This document shows, in pieces, positions 1 through 6,531 of a DNA stretch of 10,544 nt; the first letter of the stretch is position 1, and each line of letters opens with the position of its first letter. The stretch is from JBEKZQ01 sp049509675 (GTDB taxonomy: Bacteria > Planctomycetota > Planctomycetia > Pirellulales > Thermoguttaceae). Location: assembly GCA_049509675.1 (NCBI GenBank), contig JBEKZQ010000214.1, forward strand, positions 1-10,544, given 5' to 3'. The notes beneath the pieces are model-generated. The model made no database searches, was not told where the DNA came from, and saw nothing but the letters and a program-made list of their open reading frames with translations. Made by a program: the position numbers and the translations under genes.

Positions 1-70
1 CCGACTACAATCTTGGTGCGACAGTTATTGATTTGCTGGTTCTAACTAATCACCCTTCCGTTCCACCATC

Positions 71-946
71 TCAGCGCCGCGCGTCTTGTTTGATTTCAAT
101 TGTATAGTCGTCGGAGCACCTTTCGTATGGGACCGGCACCCCACCAAGCCACTGGTAGTCGTAACGTGGCGGTTTCAGGCGGGCGGCGCCGAAGACCACG
201 ACGCGTAGAACGTACTTGCCTGGGGCGTGGTCGCTCCATAACCCATCAGTAATGCTGTTCTCAAGCGCGGTTATCGTAAATAGCCCTGGCTTTCCCGGCT
301 GAACGAGGACGGCTCGCGTGGCTTTCTCGGAAAAAGAAGCGCGGCCCTCAAAGACGCAGGCATCCCCCTTGAGCAGGCGAATGGTAAGCTGTGTTGTCGA
401 AACGGCCAGCGGCGTCTTGCCGTCAGTTGCAAGCTGGAAGGCGATTTCCAAGGGCTTCTTGCGATCTTGTGGCACCACGACGGACTTGATACGCAGCCGC
501 GGCGCACCATCCGTCGGCAGGTTCGGCTTGAAGGGCTTATGCACGGACGAAGGCTTGAGCGAGGCCGACACCGTACAGAGAGCGTCGGGGCTGCTAAGCG
601 ATCCATCAACGATGCAGCCGCGGGCATCGCGCACCTCTGAGCGAACGACGAAGACCCTATCCCGAACGACCACAGTTCGCACATCGGACTCAGGCCCCTG
701 GTTCACTGTCCTCCGAAGCGAGGAAAGCGGGAAACCCAACTTCCGGGAAACGTCTCCCAACCGCACGTTCACCGCTTTGAACACATCAGGGTCGGTCGCC
801 GATTGCTTGAATCCGCTCGCCAATAGGAACTCCCGTGTCACCGTTGGCGTGGCCGATCCACCGTTAGTAGCCCGGATCTCCTCTGAGGCAGGTGCGAGCG
901 ACAAAAAGAACGATCCCAACAACACGGCTAGGCTGAATTGCTTCAT
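71..946 (-). CDS. Secreted protein of unknown function
   Basis: I do not recognise this 291-residue protein. The ATG at 946 is chosen because GGGAGG lies 10 bases upstream and the protein then opens with a clear signal peptide (M-K-Q-F-S-L, hydrophobic core, cleavage probably near residue 20). Two earlier in-frame ATGs (1036 and 967) would add a basic, non-hydrophobic leader. After the signal comes a region (about 35-105) of helical and basic stretches, then a beta-rich C-terminal part (about 150-290) with alternating hydrophobic strands that could be an Ig-like sandwich. Four cysteines remain in the mature chain (111, 124, 197, 277), enough for two disulfides in an exported protein. It is transcribed divergently from the GH9-type gene. 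Its GC content is visibly lower than that of the neighbours. Existence of the gene is likely; its function is unknown. Confidence 0.7.
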   Translation of the reverse strand: MKQFSLAVLLGSFFLSLAPASEEIRATNGGSATPTVTREFLLASGFKQSATDPDVFKAVNVRLGDVSRKLGFPLSSLRRTVNQGPESDVRTVVVRDRVFVVRSEVRDARGCIVDGSLSSPDALCTVSASLKPSSVHKPFKPNLPTDGAPRLRIKSVVVPQDRKKPLEIAFQLATDGKTPLAVSTTQLTIRLLKGDACVFEGRASFSEKATRAVLVQPGKPGLFTITALENSITDGLWSDHAPGKYVLRVVVFGAARLKPPRYDYQWLGGVPVPYERCSDDYTIEIKQDARR

Positions 947-956
947 GGACGTTCGG

Positions 957-962
957 CCTCCC
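957..962 (-). promoter_or_regulatory. Ribosome binding site of the secreted unknown protein
   Basis: On the minus strand this reads GGGAGG, 10 bases before the ATG at 946. It decides the start in favour of the signal-peptide form over the two upstream in-frame ATGs. Confidence 0.6.
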
Positions 963-1082
963 TTCATTGGCGGCGTTCTCGATCTGGCACCCCACGGAAC
1001 GCCTTGGTGGGGACAAGCCCTCCTGCCATATGACACTACGCAAGCCAGCCCGCGTGTGTGGCGTGCCGTCGCGTTACGGTCT

Positions 1083-1112
1083 ATTATAGAAGCACCGGCC
1101 CGGAAACGTCGA
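1083..1112 (-). promoter_or_regulatory. Candidate sigma-70-type promoter for the secreted unknown protein
   Basis: On the minus strand a perfect TATAAT (1088-1083) follows TCGACG (1112-1107, four of six matches to TTGACA) with an 18-base spacer. Transcription would begin near 1076, giving a leader of about 130 bases before the ATG at 946. This AT-rich patch stands out in an otherwise GC-rich divergent gap. No transcription data are available to support it. Confidence 0.45.
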
Positions 1113-1172
1113 TGGGGTTGGCGGTTTCAGCGGCCATCCGGCCCGTCGAGCCGAGCGCAGGAAAACAGCGAG

Positions 1173-1181
1173 TAGAATAGG
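1173..1181 (+). promoter_or_regulatory. Possible -10 element for the GH9-type gene
   Basis: TAGAATAGG lies about 44 bases before the chosen start at 1222. TAGAAT matches five of six positions of TATAAT. I see no convincing -35 box at 16-18 bases. A near-identical TAAAATAGG precedes the reductase gene at 9424, which is the main reason for listing it. Confidence 0.3.
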
Positions 1182-1207
1182 TCGTGACCAATTGTCCAAC
1201 ATGACTC

Positions 1208-1212
1208 AGGAG
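1208..1212 (+). promoter_or_regulatory. Ribosome binding site deciding the GH9 start
   Basis: AGGAG ends 9 bases before the ATG at 1222. The in-frame TTG at 1192 and ATG at 1201 have no comparable site and would put a polar leader ahead of the signal peptide. Confidence 0.6.
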
Positions 1213-1221
1213 CAGACCGCG

Positions 1222-4191
1222 ATGCGCGTTTCCACCTTGATCCTCGGTTCCTTGACGATCGTGCTAACCCTTGGGGCTGCGCTCTTGCCGGCTCGTCCGC
1301 TTGCCGCCGCAGAGTCGTCCGGCGAGTCGATCATCCCACTGGACAAGCCCTTCACGTTCGCCTATCTCGCATGGGAAAAGAAGGTTCGGATCGACAACGG
1401 CGCAGCCCTGCTCGACGCCCAAGGATTGACGCCCAAGGGCGGCGCCGGCGTTGTCGCCAGTCTCGACCTGAGCGGCCATGCGGACGATTGTCTGGCGCTG
1501 CGGGTCAAAGTCGGTCCGCGCAACACGATGAAAACGCTGCGACTGTTGCTCGGCGATGCGGCCGAGCATTCGGGCACCTGGCATTTTCCATTGCCTCGGC
1601 CGTCGGACAAGGCAGTCCTGCTTATCCCCGCCGACGGCGCTCCGCTGTCGCACGCCAACGATCCCGGCAAAGGGGGCGCGCCTGCGCTGGGCAAGATCGT
1701 GCAGTGGCAGTTGATCGGCGACTGGAGCGGCGAGGGGCCGGTCGATCTCCGCGTGGAAGCGATTCTGGCCGTCAAGCCCAATGACGAGATCCGCAGGGCG
1801 CGCGTGGAGCTGGTCAAGCGGGATGAGGCGGCGCGCGTACAGGCGGAAAAAGACCGCACGGCCGCACGCGACAAGTACGGCAAGCGGACGGCCGATTCGC
1901 CGCGGATCGAGGCGCTCTACGCCGCCGGGCCCGACGTGTTGGCCCTGCAAATCCGCCAGGGCAAGCTCACGCCCTGCAAATTGTCGGAGTACAAACCCCT
2001 GCCCGGCGACGAAATGAACAAGGACCATCACTTGATTCGCAAAGGGCAGGACCTGGGCATGCTCGTCGGGCCTCCGGGCAAAGAGAGCGGCCTGGTCGCC
2101 TTCGAAGGCTTCTCGGGCGACCCGCTGCTGCTGGCCGAGGCCGACGACGCCGCCAACTTCCAGATCAGTTCCAGCGACGATCCGGCATTTGCCCGCACGG
2201 TCGCTCCGCAACGGGTCATGCGCAAGTCCAAGGCCGACGACTGGCAGCAATTCGTGCAAGGCGGCATGGTCGTCGTGCATCGCATCTACCTGAAACTGCC
2301 CGCCCGGCTCACGCCCGGCAAGACGTACACGGTCTCCCTGGGCAACGTGAACGCGGACAAGGCCGAGGCCGCGATCCGTTTCGATCCGGCCGCCGTCTGG
2401 AGCGAGGTGATTCACGTCAACCAGATCGGCTTCCGCCCGGACGATCCGCTCAAGCAGGCGTTTCTCTCGGTCTGGATGGGCAGCGGCGGCGGGTACGATT
2501 TCCCGCCCCGGCTGGCTTTTCACCTGGTCGACGCGGCCACGGGCAAGAGCGTTTACAGCGGCACGGTCGGCGAGGCCTGGCCCGCCGGCAAGCCCGAGAA
2601 GATGCAGAACACGCGGAACTTCAACGGCACGTCCGTCTCGCCGATCGACTTCTCCGAGTTCAAGACGCCGGGCCGGTATCGCATCATGGTCGAAGGGGTC
2701 GGTTGCTCTTATCCCTTCGAGATCGGGCCCAAGGCATGGCAGCAGGCTTTCTGGGTGCAGATGAAGGGCTTCTATAACCAGCGCAGCGGCATCGAGCTGG
2801 GCCCGCCGTATACCGACTTCATTCGGCCCGCGTGCTGGAAGCCGGGGGTCAACGACTGCATGCCGATCACTCAGTCCACGTACTCCGTTGTCGATGGCAA
2901 TCCCAATGTGCAAGCGAACCTTGCCGCCGGCGATACGGGCAAGCCGGTTCCCGAGGCCTGGGGCGGCTACCACGACGCCGGCGATTGGAACCCGCGCCGC
3001 ATCGATCACATGCGGACCACCACGTTCTGGCAACTCGAATTGTTGCAACTCTTTCCCGACTACTTCGGGCCGCTCAAGCTGAACATCCCCGACGACGCGC
3101 CGGGGCCGGATCTGCTCAAGGAGTGCCTGTTCGAGCTGGACCTGTTCCGCCGCCTGCAATTGCCCGACGGCGGTTGTCGCTACGGCATCGAAACCAACGG
3201 CGACCCCGGCGGCGGCGAGGTGAGTTGGAAGCAACACATGCCGGGCTATGTCTTTGCGCCGGACATCTATTCCAGTTACATTTTTGCCGCGGTGGCAGCC
3301 CGCGCCGCGCAGGTCTTGGCGGCCTATGATGAGGATTTGGCCAAGACCTATCGCGAGGCGGCGCTGCAGGCCATGCGCTGGGCCGAGGCCGACCGGGCCC
3401 GGCGCAAGGCCAAGGGCGCCTGGGACAAGATTCCCAACCACCGCGAGGAAGTTTACCAGAACCGCAACCTGGCGGCCGTTTGCCTCTACGCACTGACGCA
3501 GGATCGGCACTGGAACGAGGTCTTCCTGGAAGACACCGTGCTCAAGACCGTCGATGCGCCGGCCTTCCGCGGCAACCAGGCCGGCCGCGACGCCGCCTTC
3601 ACCTACGCCCGGCTGCCCGACGGCCTGGGCGATCCGCAGGTGAAGAACAACGCCCGTCATGCCGTGATCGCCGACGCCAACGGCGCGCTGGATTATCAGC
3701 GGAACAACGCCTTCGGCATTGCTTCCGACGATTTCGGCAAGCCGCAATTCATCGGCTTCTATTCCAATCCGCACGGCGCGGTCTGCCTGGTGCGCGCCCA
3801 CTACTTGACTCGTGAGTCGAAGTACCTCGCCGGCGCGGTCAAGGCCTGCCTGTTCCCCGCCGGGGCCAATCCCAACAACCTCGTTTACACGTCCGGCGTG
3901 GGAACGAACTACGTCAAGCCGATGAACATGGACGCCATCGCCACCGGCCAGAAGCCGCCGATCGGCCTGACGCCCTACGGCAACATCGACCTGGTGCAGT
4001 GGCACGACACCTGGATTACTTGGCCGATCACCTGGTTCACGGGCAAACACTGCCAACCGGGCGTGTATGACTGGCCGACCGCGGAAGCCTTTTTTGACGT
4101 GCGATTCTGGATCTCCTACTGTGAGTTTTGCACCGACCAGACGATGGGTCCCAACGCCTATGTATGGGGATACCTGGCCGCGCGCAAATAG
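1222..4191 (+). CDS. Secreted GH9-type glycoside hydrolase, divergent
   Basis: This 989-residue exported protein is most like GH9 (cellulase family E, inverting beta-glycosidases). A signal peptide covers residues 1 to about 30. Residues 31-190 look like a beta-rich, carbohydrate-binding-like domain. Residues 190-390 are a charged helical stretch followed by another beta region that I cannot name. Residues 396-500 match the Ig-like CelD N-terminal domain (V-I-H-V-N-Q-I-G-F-R-P-D). The (alpha/alpha)6 catalytic part runs from about 505 to 989. The GH9 Asp signature is present as G-G-Y-H-D-A-G-D-W-N (Asp585 and Asp588). The N-P-x(4)-Y-T-S-G-V-G-x-N segment (883-896) is also recognisable. However, the usual His and Arg of the P-H-x-R motif are Asn902 and Asp904 by position, and the usual Glu of the C-terminal motif falls on Asp972 (Glu968 is close by). 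It may therefore act on something other than cellulose. The protein is longer than most GH9 enzymes. The next gene is 113 bases downstream on the same strand. Confidence 0.88.
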   Translation: MRVSTLILGSLTIVLTLGAALLPARPLAAAESSGESIIPLDKPFTFAYLAWEKKVRIDNGAALLDAQGLTPKGGAGVVASLDLSGHADDCLALRVKVGPRNTMKTLRLLLGDAAEHSGTWHFPLPRPSDKAVLLIPADGAPLSHANDPGKGGAPALGKIVQWQLIGDWSGEGPVDLRVEAILAVKPNDEIRRARVELVKRDEAARVQAEKDRTAARDKYGKRTADSPRIEALYAAGPDVLALQIRQGKLTPCKLSEYKPLPGDEMNKDHHLIRKGQDLGMLVGPPGKESGLVAFEGFSGDPLLLAEADDAANFQISSSDDPAFARTVAPQRVMRKSKADDWQQFVQGGMVVVHRIYLKLPARLTPGKTYTVSLGNVNADKAEAAIRFDPAAVWSEVIHVNQIGFRPDDPLKQAFLSVWMGSGGGYDFPPRLAFHLVDAATGKSVYSGTVGEAWPAGKPEKMQNTRNFNGTSVSPIDFSEFKTPGRYRIMVEGVGCSYPFEIGPKAWQQAFWVQMKGFYNQRSGIELGPPYTDFIRPACWKPGVNDCMPITQSTYSVVDGNPNVQANLAAGDTGKPVPEAWGGYHDAGDWNPRRIDHMRTTTFWQLELLQLFPDYFGPLKLNIPDDAPGPDLLKECLFELDLFRRLQLPDGGCRYGIETNGDPGGGEVSWKQHMPGYVFAPDIYSSYIFAAVAARAAQVLAAYDEDLAKTYREAALQAMRWAEADRARRKAKGAWDKIPNHREEVYQNRNLAAVCLYALTQDRHWNEVFLEDTVLKTVDAPAFRGNQAGRDAAFTYARLPDGLGDPQVKNNARHAVIADANGALDYQRNNAFGIASDDFGKPQFIGFYSNPHGAVCLVRAHYLTRESKYLAGAVKACLFPAGANPNNLVYTSGVGTNYVKPMNMDAIATGQKPPIGLTPYGNIDLVQWHDTWITWPITWFTGKHCQPGVYDWPTAEAFFDVRFWISYCEFCTDQTMGPNAYVWGYLAARK

Positions 4192-4201
4192 GCCGTTGCT
4201 G

Positions 4202-4231
4202 TTCGCGTTGCCGCGCGCCTTCCTGTATAAT
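4202..4231 (+). promoter_or_regulatory. Candidate promoter for the TIM-barrel gene
   Basis: A perfect TATAAT at 4226-4231 lies in the gap after the GH9 stop codon. The best -35 at usual spacing is TTCGCG (4202-4207, 18-base spacer), a weak match. A start near 4238 would give a leader of about 67 bases. If real, the second gene can be expressed independently of the GH9 gene. Confidence 0.42.
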
Positions 4232-4290
4232 CGCCCCCGGAGATTTGGAGTCCGGTGGGCGGCCCATCCATGTCCGAGAATGCCAGCAGC

Positions 4291-4295
4291 AGGAG
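4291..4295 (+). promoter_or_regulatory. Ribosome binding site of the TIM-barrel gene
   Basis: AGGAG stands 9 bases before the ATG at 4305. It supports this start over in-frame codons further upstream, which overlap the end of the GH9 gene and lack a signal peptide. Confidence 0.6.
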
Positions 4296-4304
4296 ACCTT
4301 TTAC

Positions 4305-5699
4305 ATGAACACAAGCCGATGTTTGTTCGCACGCCGTCTATGGATCGCGGCCGATCTTGCCGTTGCCATTGCGATGATGGCTTGGTGCGCGCCGCTTGCC
4401 CGTGCTGAGGCAGCCCCGGACCAGAACCAAAACCAAAAACCTGCGGCCGGGGCGGGCGTGACGGCCCCTTCTGAAAAAGCCCGCGCCGAGAACAACACCC
4501 CGGAGCAGAAGCAAAAGCCTTCGGCCATTGCGGGCGGCTATGCCAGGTGGCAGAATGGGCCGGGCAAGGACGCCAATTACTTCCCCATCGCCGTCTGGCT
4601 GCAAGATCCCCGCAACGCGCCCAAGTACCAGGCCGTGGGGATCAATCTGTACATCGCCTTGTGGAACGGGCCGACCGCCGAGCAGATCGCCGCGCTGAAG
4701 CAGCATCACATGCCCGTCATCTGCGAGCAGAACGAGTACGCCCTGAAGCACCTCGATGAGAAGACCATCGTGGGCTGGATGCACGGCGACGAGCCGGACA
4801 ACGCCCAGTCGCTGGGCAAAGGCAAGGGCTACGGCCCGCCCGTTCCGCCGGAAAACATCGTGCAGGATTACCGGAAGATCCGCGGCAACGACCCCACGCG
4901 GCCGGTGATGCTCAATCTCGGCCAGGGCGTGGCCTGGGACGGCTGGTACGGCCGCGGTGTGCGGACCAATCATCCCCAGGACTACGCCCAGTATGTCCGC
5001 GGCGGCGACATCATTTCCTTCGACATCTACCCGGCCATTCACGACAATCCGGCCGTTGCCGGCAGGCTCTGGTACGTGGCCCGCGGCGTGGATCGGCTGC
5101 GCGGGTGGGCCGGCGGCGAACGGATCGTGTGGAACTGCATCGAATGCACGCGGATCGGCAACACGAAAATCAAGCCCACGCCGCAGCAAGTCAAAGCCGA
5201 AGTGTGGATGTCGATCATCCACGGTTCGCAGGGCATCATCTACTTCTGCCACCAGTTCCAGCCGCGTTTCATCGAGGCGGGCCTGTTGGCCGACGAGGAG
5301 ATGGCCCGCGCCGTAGAAAAGATCAATTACGAGATCCAGGGCCTGGCCGAGGTCATCAACAGCCCCGTGCTCGCCAACGTCGCCGCGGTGACGGTCAGCC
5401 CGGCGGAGGTTTCCCCCGACATGGCCCGCCTGCTCGGCCCGCAAGGCATTGCCATTGCCGCGCGGAAGCACCAGGGGGCGACCTACCTGTTTGCCGTGCG
5501 GATGGAGGCCAGCCCGGCCAAGGGGCAGTTCCAGGTGACGGGCATGTCCGGCGAGGCCACGGTCCGCGTAATCCGCGAGAAGCGCGCCATCCCTCTTCGC
5601 GAGGGCCGATTCGAAGATGACTTCGCCCCGCATGCCGTCCACTTGTATTGCATCAGGTGGAACGATCCAGGCGATGAAAAGGAAGCCGAAAGAGAATAA
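4305..5699 (+). CDS. Secreted glycoside-hydrolase-like protein, probable TIM barrel
   Basis: This 464-residue protein starts at the ATG with AGGAG 9 bases upstream. It has a signal peptide (residues 1-34, ending A-R-A) and then a low-complexity linker rich in Gln, Asn, Lys and Ala (about 35-75). The central part (about 80-370) has the rhythm of a (beta/alpha)8 barrel: Y-F-P-I-A-V-W-L-Q, G-I-N-L-Y-I-A-L-W-N-G, then G-W-M-H-G-D-E-P-D (Asp162, Glu163), D-I-I-S-F-D-I-Y-P, and I-V-W-N-C-I-E (Glu280). By analogy with clan GH-A enzymes, Glu163 would be the acid/base at strand 4 and Glu280 a candidate nucleophile; this is inference. A beta-sandwich-like C-terminal domain (about 375-464) resembles the accessory domains of such enzymes. 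I cannot assign a GH family or substrate. The GH9-type gene lies just upstream, which suggests a shared role in polysaccharide breakdown. Confidence 0.78.
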   Translation: MNTSRCLFARRLWIAADLAVAIAMMAWCAPLARAEAAPDQNQNQKPAAGAGVTAPSEKARAENNTPEQKQKPSAIAGGYARWQNGPGKDANYFPIAVWLQDPRNAPKYQAVGINLYIALWNGPTAEQIAALKQHHMPVICEQNEYALKHLDEKTIVGWMHGDEPDNAQSLGKGKGYGPPVPPENIVQDYRKIRGNDPTRPVMLNLGQGVAWDGWYGRGVRTNHPQDYAQYVRGGDIISFDIYPAIHDNPAVAGRLWYVARGVDRLRGWAGGERIVWNCIECTRIGNTKIKPTPQQVKAEVWMSIIHGSQGIIYFCHQFQPRFIEAGLLADEEMARAVEKINYEIQGLAEVINSPVLANVAAVTVSPAEVSPDMARLLGPQGIAIAARKHQGATYLFAVRMEASPAKGQFQVTGMSGEATVRVIREKRAIPLREGRFEDDFAPHAVHLYCIRWNDPGDEKEAERE

Positions 5700-5712
5700 G
5701 CTGCCCAATCAT

Positions 5713-5772
5713 CGTAGGACGGATTGCCAATCCGTCCAGCAAAGCACCGACGGATTGCCAATCCGTCCTACG
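5713..5772. repeat. Double-hairpin inverted repeat (REP-like)
   Basis: Two 24-base arms (5713-5736 and 5749-5772) are exact reverse complements, separated by 12 bases. Each arm contains the self-complementary core GACGGATTGCCAATCCGTC, so each can fold by itself (9-bp stem around a single central C), or the two can pair with each other. It begins 13 bases after the stop of the TIM-barrel gene. It could be a transcript-end or mRNA-stabilising structure. There is no T-tract of a classic terminator. My impression that this core recurs in planctomycete genomes comes from memory and was not searched. Confidence 0.85.
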
Positions 5773-5824
5773 GGCAACTGGCCAGGTTACTGTCTTATGG
5801 GCCCCTAAGAAACGCGGTGCAGTA

Positions 5825-6373
5825 ATGCGGTGCGAGGAGACGGTCACCTACCTGGAGATGACGGACCGTGCGCAGTTGATCCCGGCGCAGAAACCGTCCC
5901 TGGAGATCGAGGTGAAACAAGCCGAGATCCCCTGCCCGGAACTCAATCGGTTCTTCTACACGGCCATCGGCGGCGACTGGTACTGGACTGACCGGCTCCC
6001 GTGGACCTACGAGCAATGGATGACCTACGTCACTCGGCCCGGCCATGAAACCTGGACGGCGCACCTGCGCGGCACCCCGGTGGGTTACTTCGAGTTGGAT
6101 GGGGAACCGGGCGGCCAGATCGAGTTGGCCTATTTCGGCATCCTGCCGCAGTTCGTCGGCCAAGGCATCGGCGGACATCTGCTGACCGTTGCCATCCGTC
6201 GGGCGTGGGAGAAGAATCCCACGCGGGTTTGGCTGCACACCTCCTCCTTCGACCACCCTCATGCATTGAAGCACTATCTGGCGCGAGGTTTCCGGGTCGT
6301 AAAGCGGGAAACGTGCCCGAAGGAGTTGCCCGACGCCTTGCCCGGTCCCTGGCCGGGCGCCAATCGCGCTTGA
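5825..6373 (+). CDS. GNAT family N-acetyltransferase
   Basis: This 182-residue protein is a single GNAT domain, which transfers an acetyl group from acetyl-CoA to an amine; it is probably cytoplasmic because no signal peptide is seen. The acetyl-CoA pyrophosphate-binding motif A (Q/R-x-x-G-x-G/A) is clear at residues 109-119 as Q-F-V-G-Q-G-I-G-G-H-L, after the strand I-E-L-A-Y-F-G-I-L-P. The later V-W-L-H-T-S-S-F-D-H-P-H-A-L-K-H-Y-L-A-R-G-F segment is the usual motif B, ending in the Y-x-x-x-G-F hallmark. The region W-Y-W-T-D-R-L-P-W before it is aromatic-rich and may line the acceptor site. The start at 5825 has no strong ribosome site; the in-frame ATG at 5858 is possible but has GGAG directly abutting it. 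The acceptor substrate is unknown. It follows the hairpin repeat and converges on the beta-helix gene. Confidence 0.85.
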   Translation: MRCEETVTYLEMTDRAQLIPAQKPSLEIEVKQAEIPCPELNRFFYTAIGGDWYWTDRLPWTYEQWMTYVTRPGHETWTAHLRGTPVGYFELDGEPGGQIELAYFGILPQFVGQGIGGHLLTVAIRRAWEKNPTRVWLHTSSFDHPHALKHYLARGFRVVKRETCPKELPDALPGPWPGANRA

Positions 6374-6390
6374 GTGGCAAACTCGGGGTC

Positions 6391-6411
6391 CCCTCTCCCT
6401 CCGGGAGAGGG
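6391..6411. repeat. Hairpin repeat with CCCTCTCCC / GGGAGAGGG stem
   Basis: A perfect 9-bp stem (6391-6399 with 6403-6411) encloses a three-base loop. It is followed by TAGGGTGAGGG (6412-6422). It lies 18 bases after the GNAT stop, in a convergent gap. I recall similar G-rich hairpins as dispersed repeats in several high-GC bacteria; copy number here is unknown. It could help end transcription from either side, though no T-run follows. Confidence 0.75.
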
Positions 6412-6499
6412 TAGGGTGAGGGCTGTCCGGCGGAAGAACGCATTGCCACGTTTATGCGATTTTCCACGCCCTGATCCCTTATCGGCCGCGCAACGAAAA

Positions 6500-6517
6500 G
6501 CGGCGACAAGTCGCCGC
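6500..6517. repeat. Hairpin repeat GCGGCGAC-AA-GTCGCCGC
   Basis: GCGGCGACAAGTCGCCGC is a perfect 8-bp inverted repeat with two central bases, or a 7-bp stem with a CAAG loop. It ends 14 bases past the stop codon of the minus-strand beta-helix gene, so it would lie in that gene's 3' end. It is unrelated in sequence to the repeats at 5713 and 6391. Confidence 0.7.
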
Positions 6518-6531
6518 ACTCCAAAGATTAC

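Noticed and set aside
1..70. Possible end of another gene at the left edge
   Set aside because: The stretch is short, contains stops in several frames and shows no recognisable coding or RNA signal.
318..1175. Open frame of 285 codons on the plus strand across the secreted unknown protein
   Set aside because: It lacks a signal peptide or domain and is rich in Ser, Arg and Pro as reverse readings often are. The minus-strand reading has a ribosome site, signal peptide and a beta-strand pattern.
1264..4332. Long open frame (1022 codons) on the minus strand opposite the GH9-type gene
   Set aside because: Its translation is low-complexity with no domain or membrane pattern. It arises because the opposite GC-rich gene uses few codons that read as stops in reverse. 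The plus strand has a signal peptide, ribosome site and GH9 motifs.
4338..5708. Long open frame (456 codons) on the minus strand opposite the TIM-barrel gene
   Set aside because: Same cause: a mirror of a GC-rich gene, with no recognisable domain and no ribosome site supporting it.
5713..5772. Intrinsic (rho-independent) terminator
   Set aside because: The structure is strong, but no run of T follows either arm, so I list it only as a repeat.
6391..6411. Start of a CRISPR array or an attachment site
   Set aside because: Only one copy occurs in the window, there are no spacers, and no cas or integrase gene is nearby.
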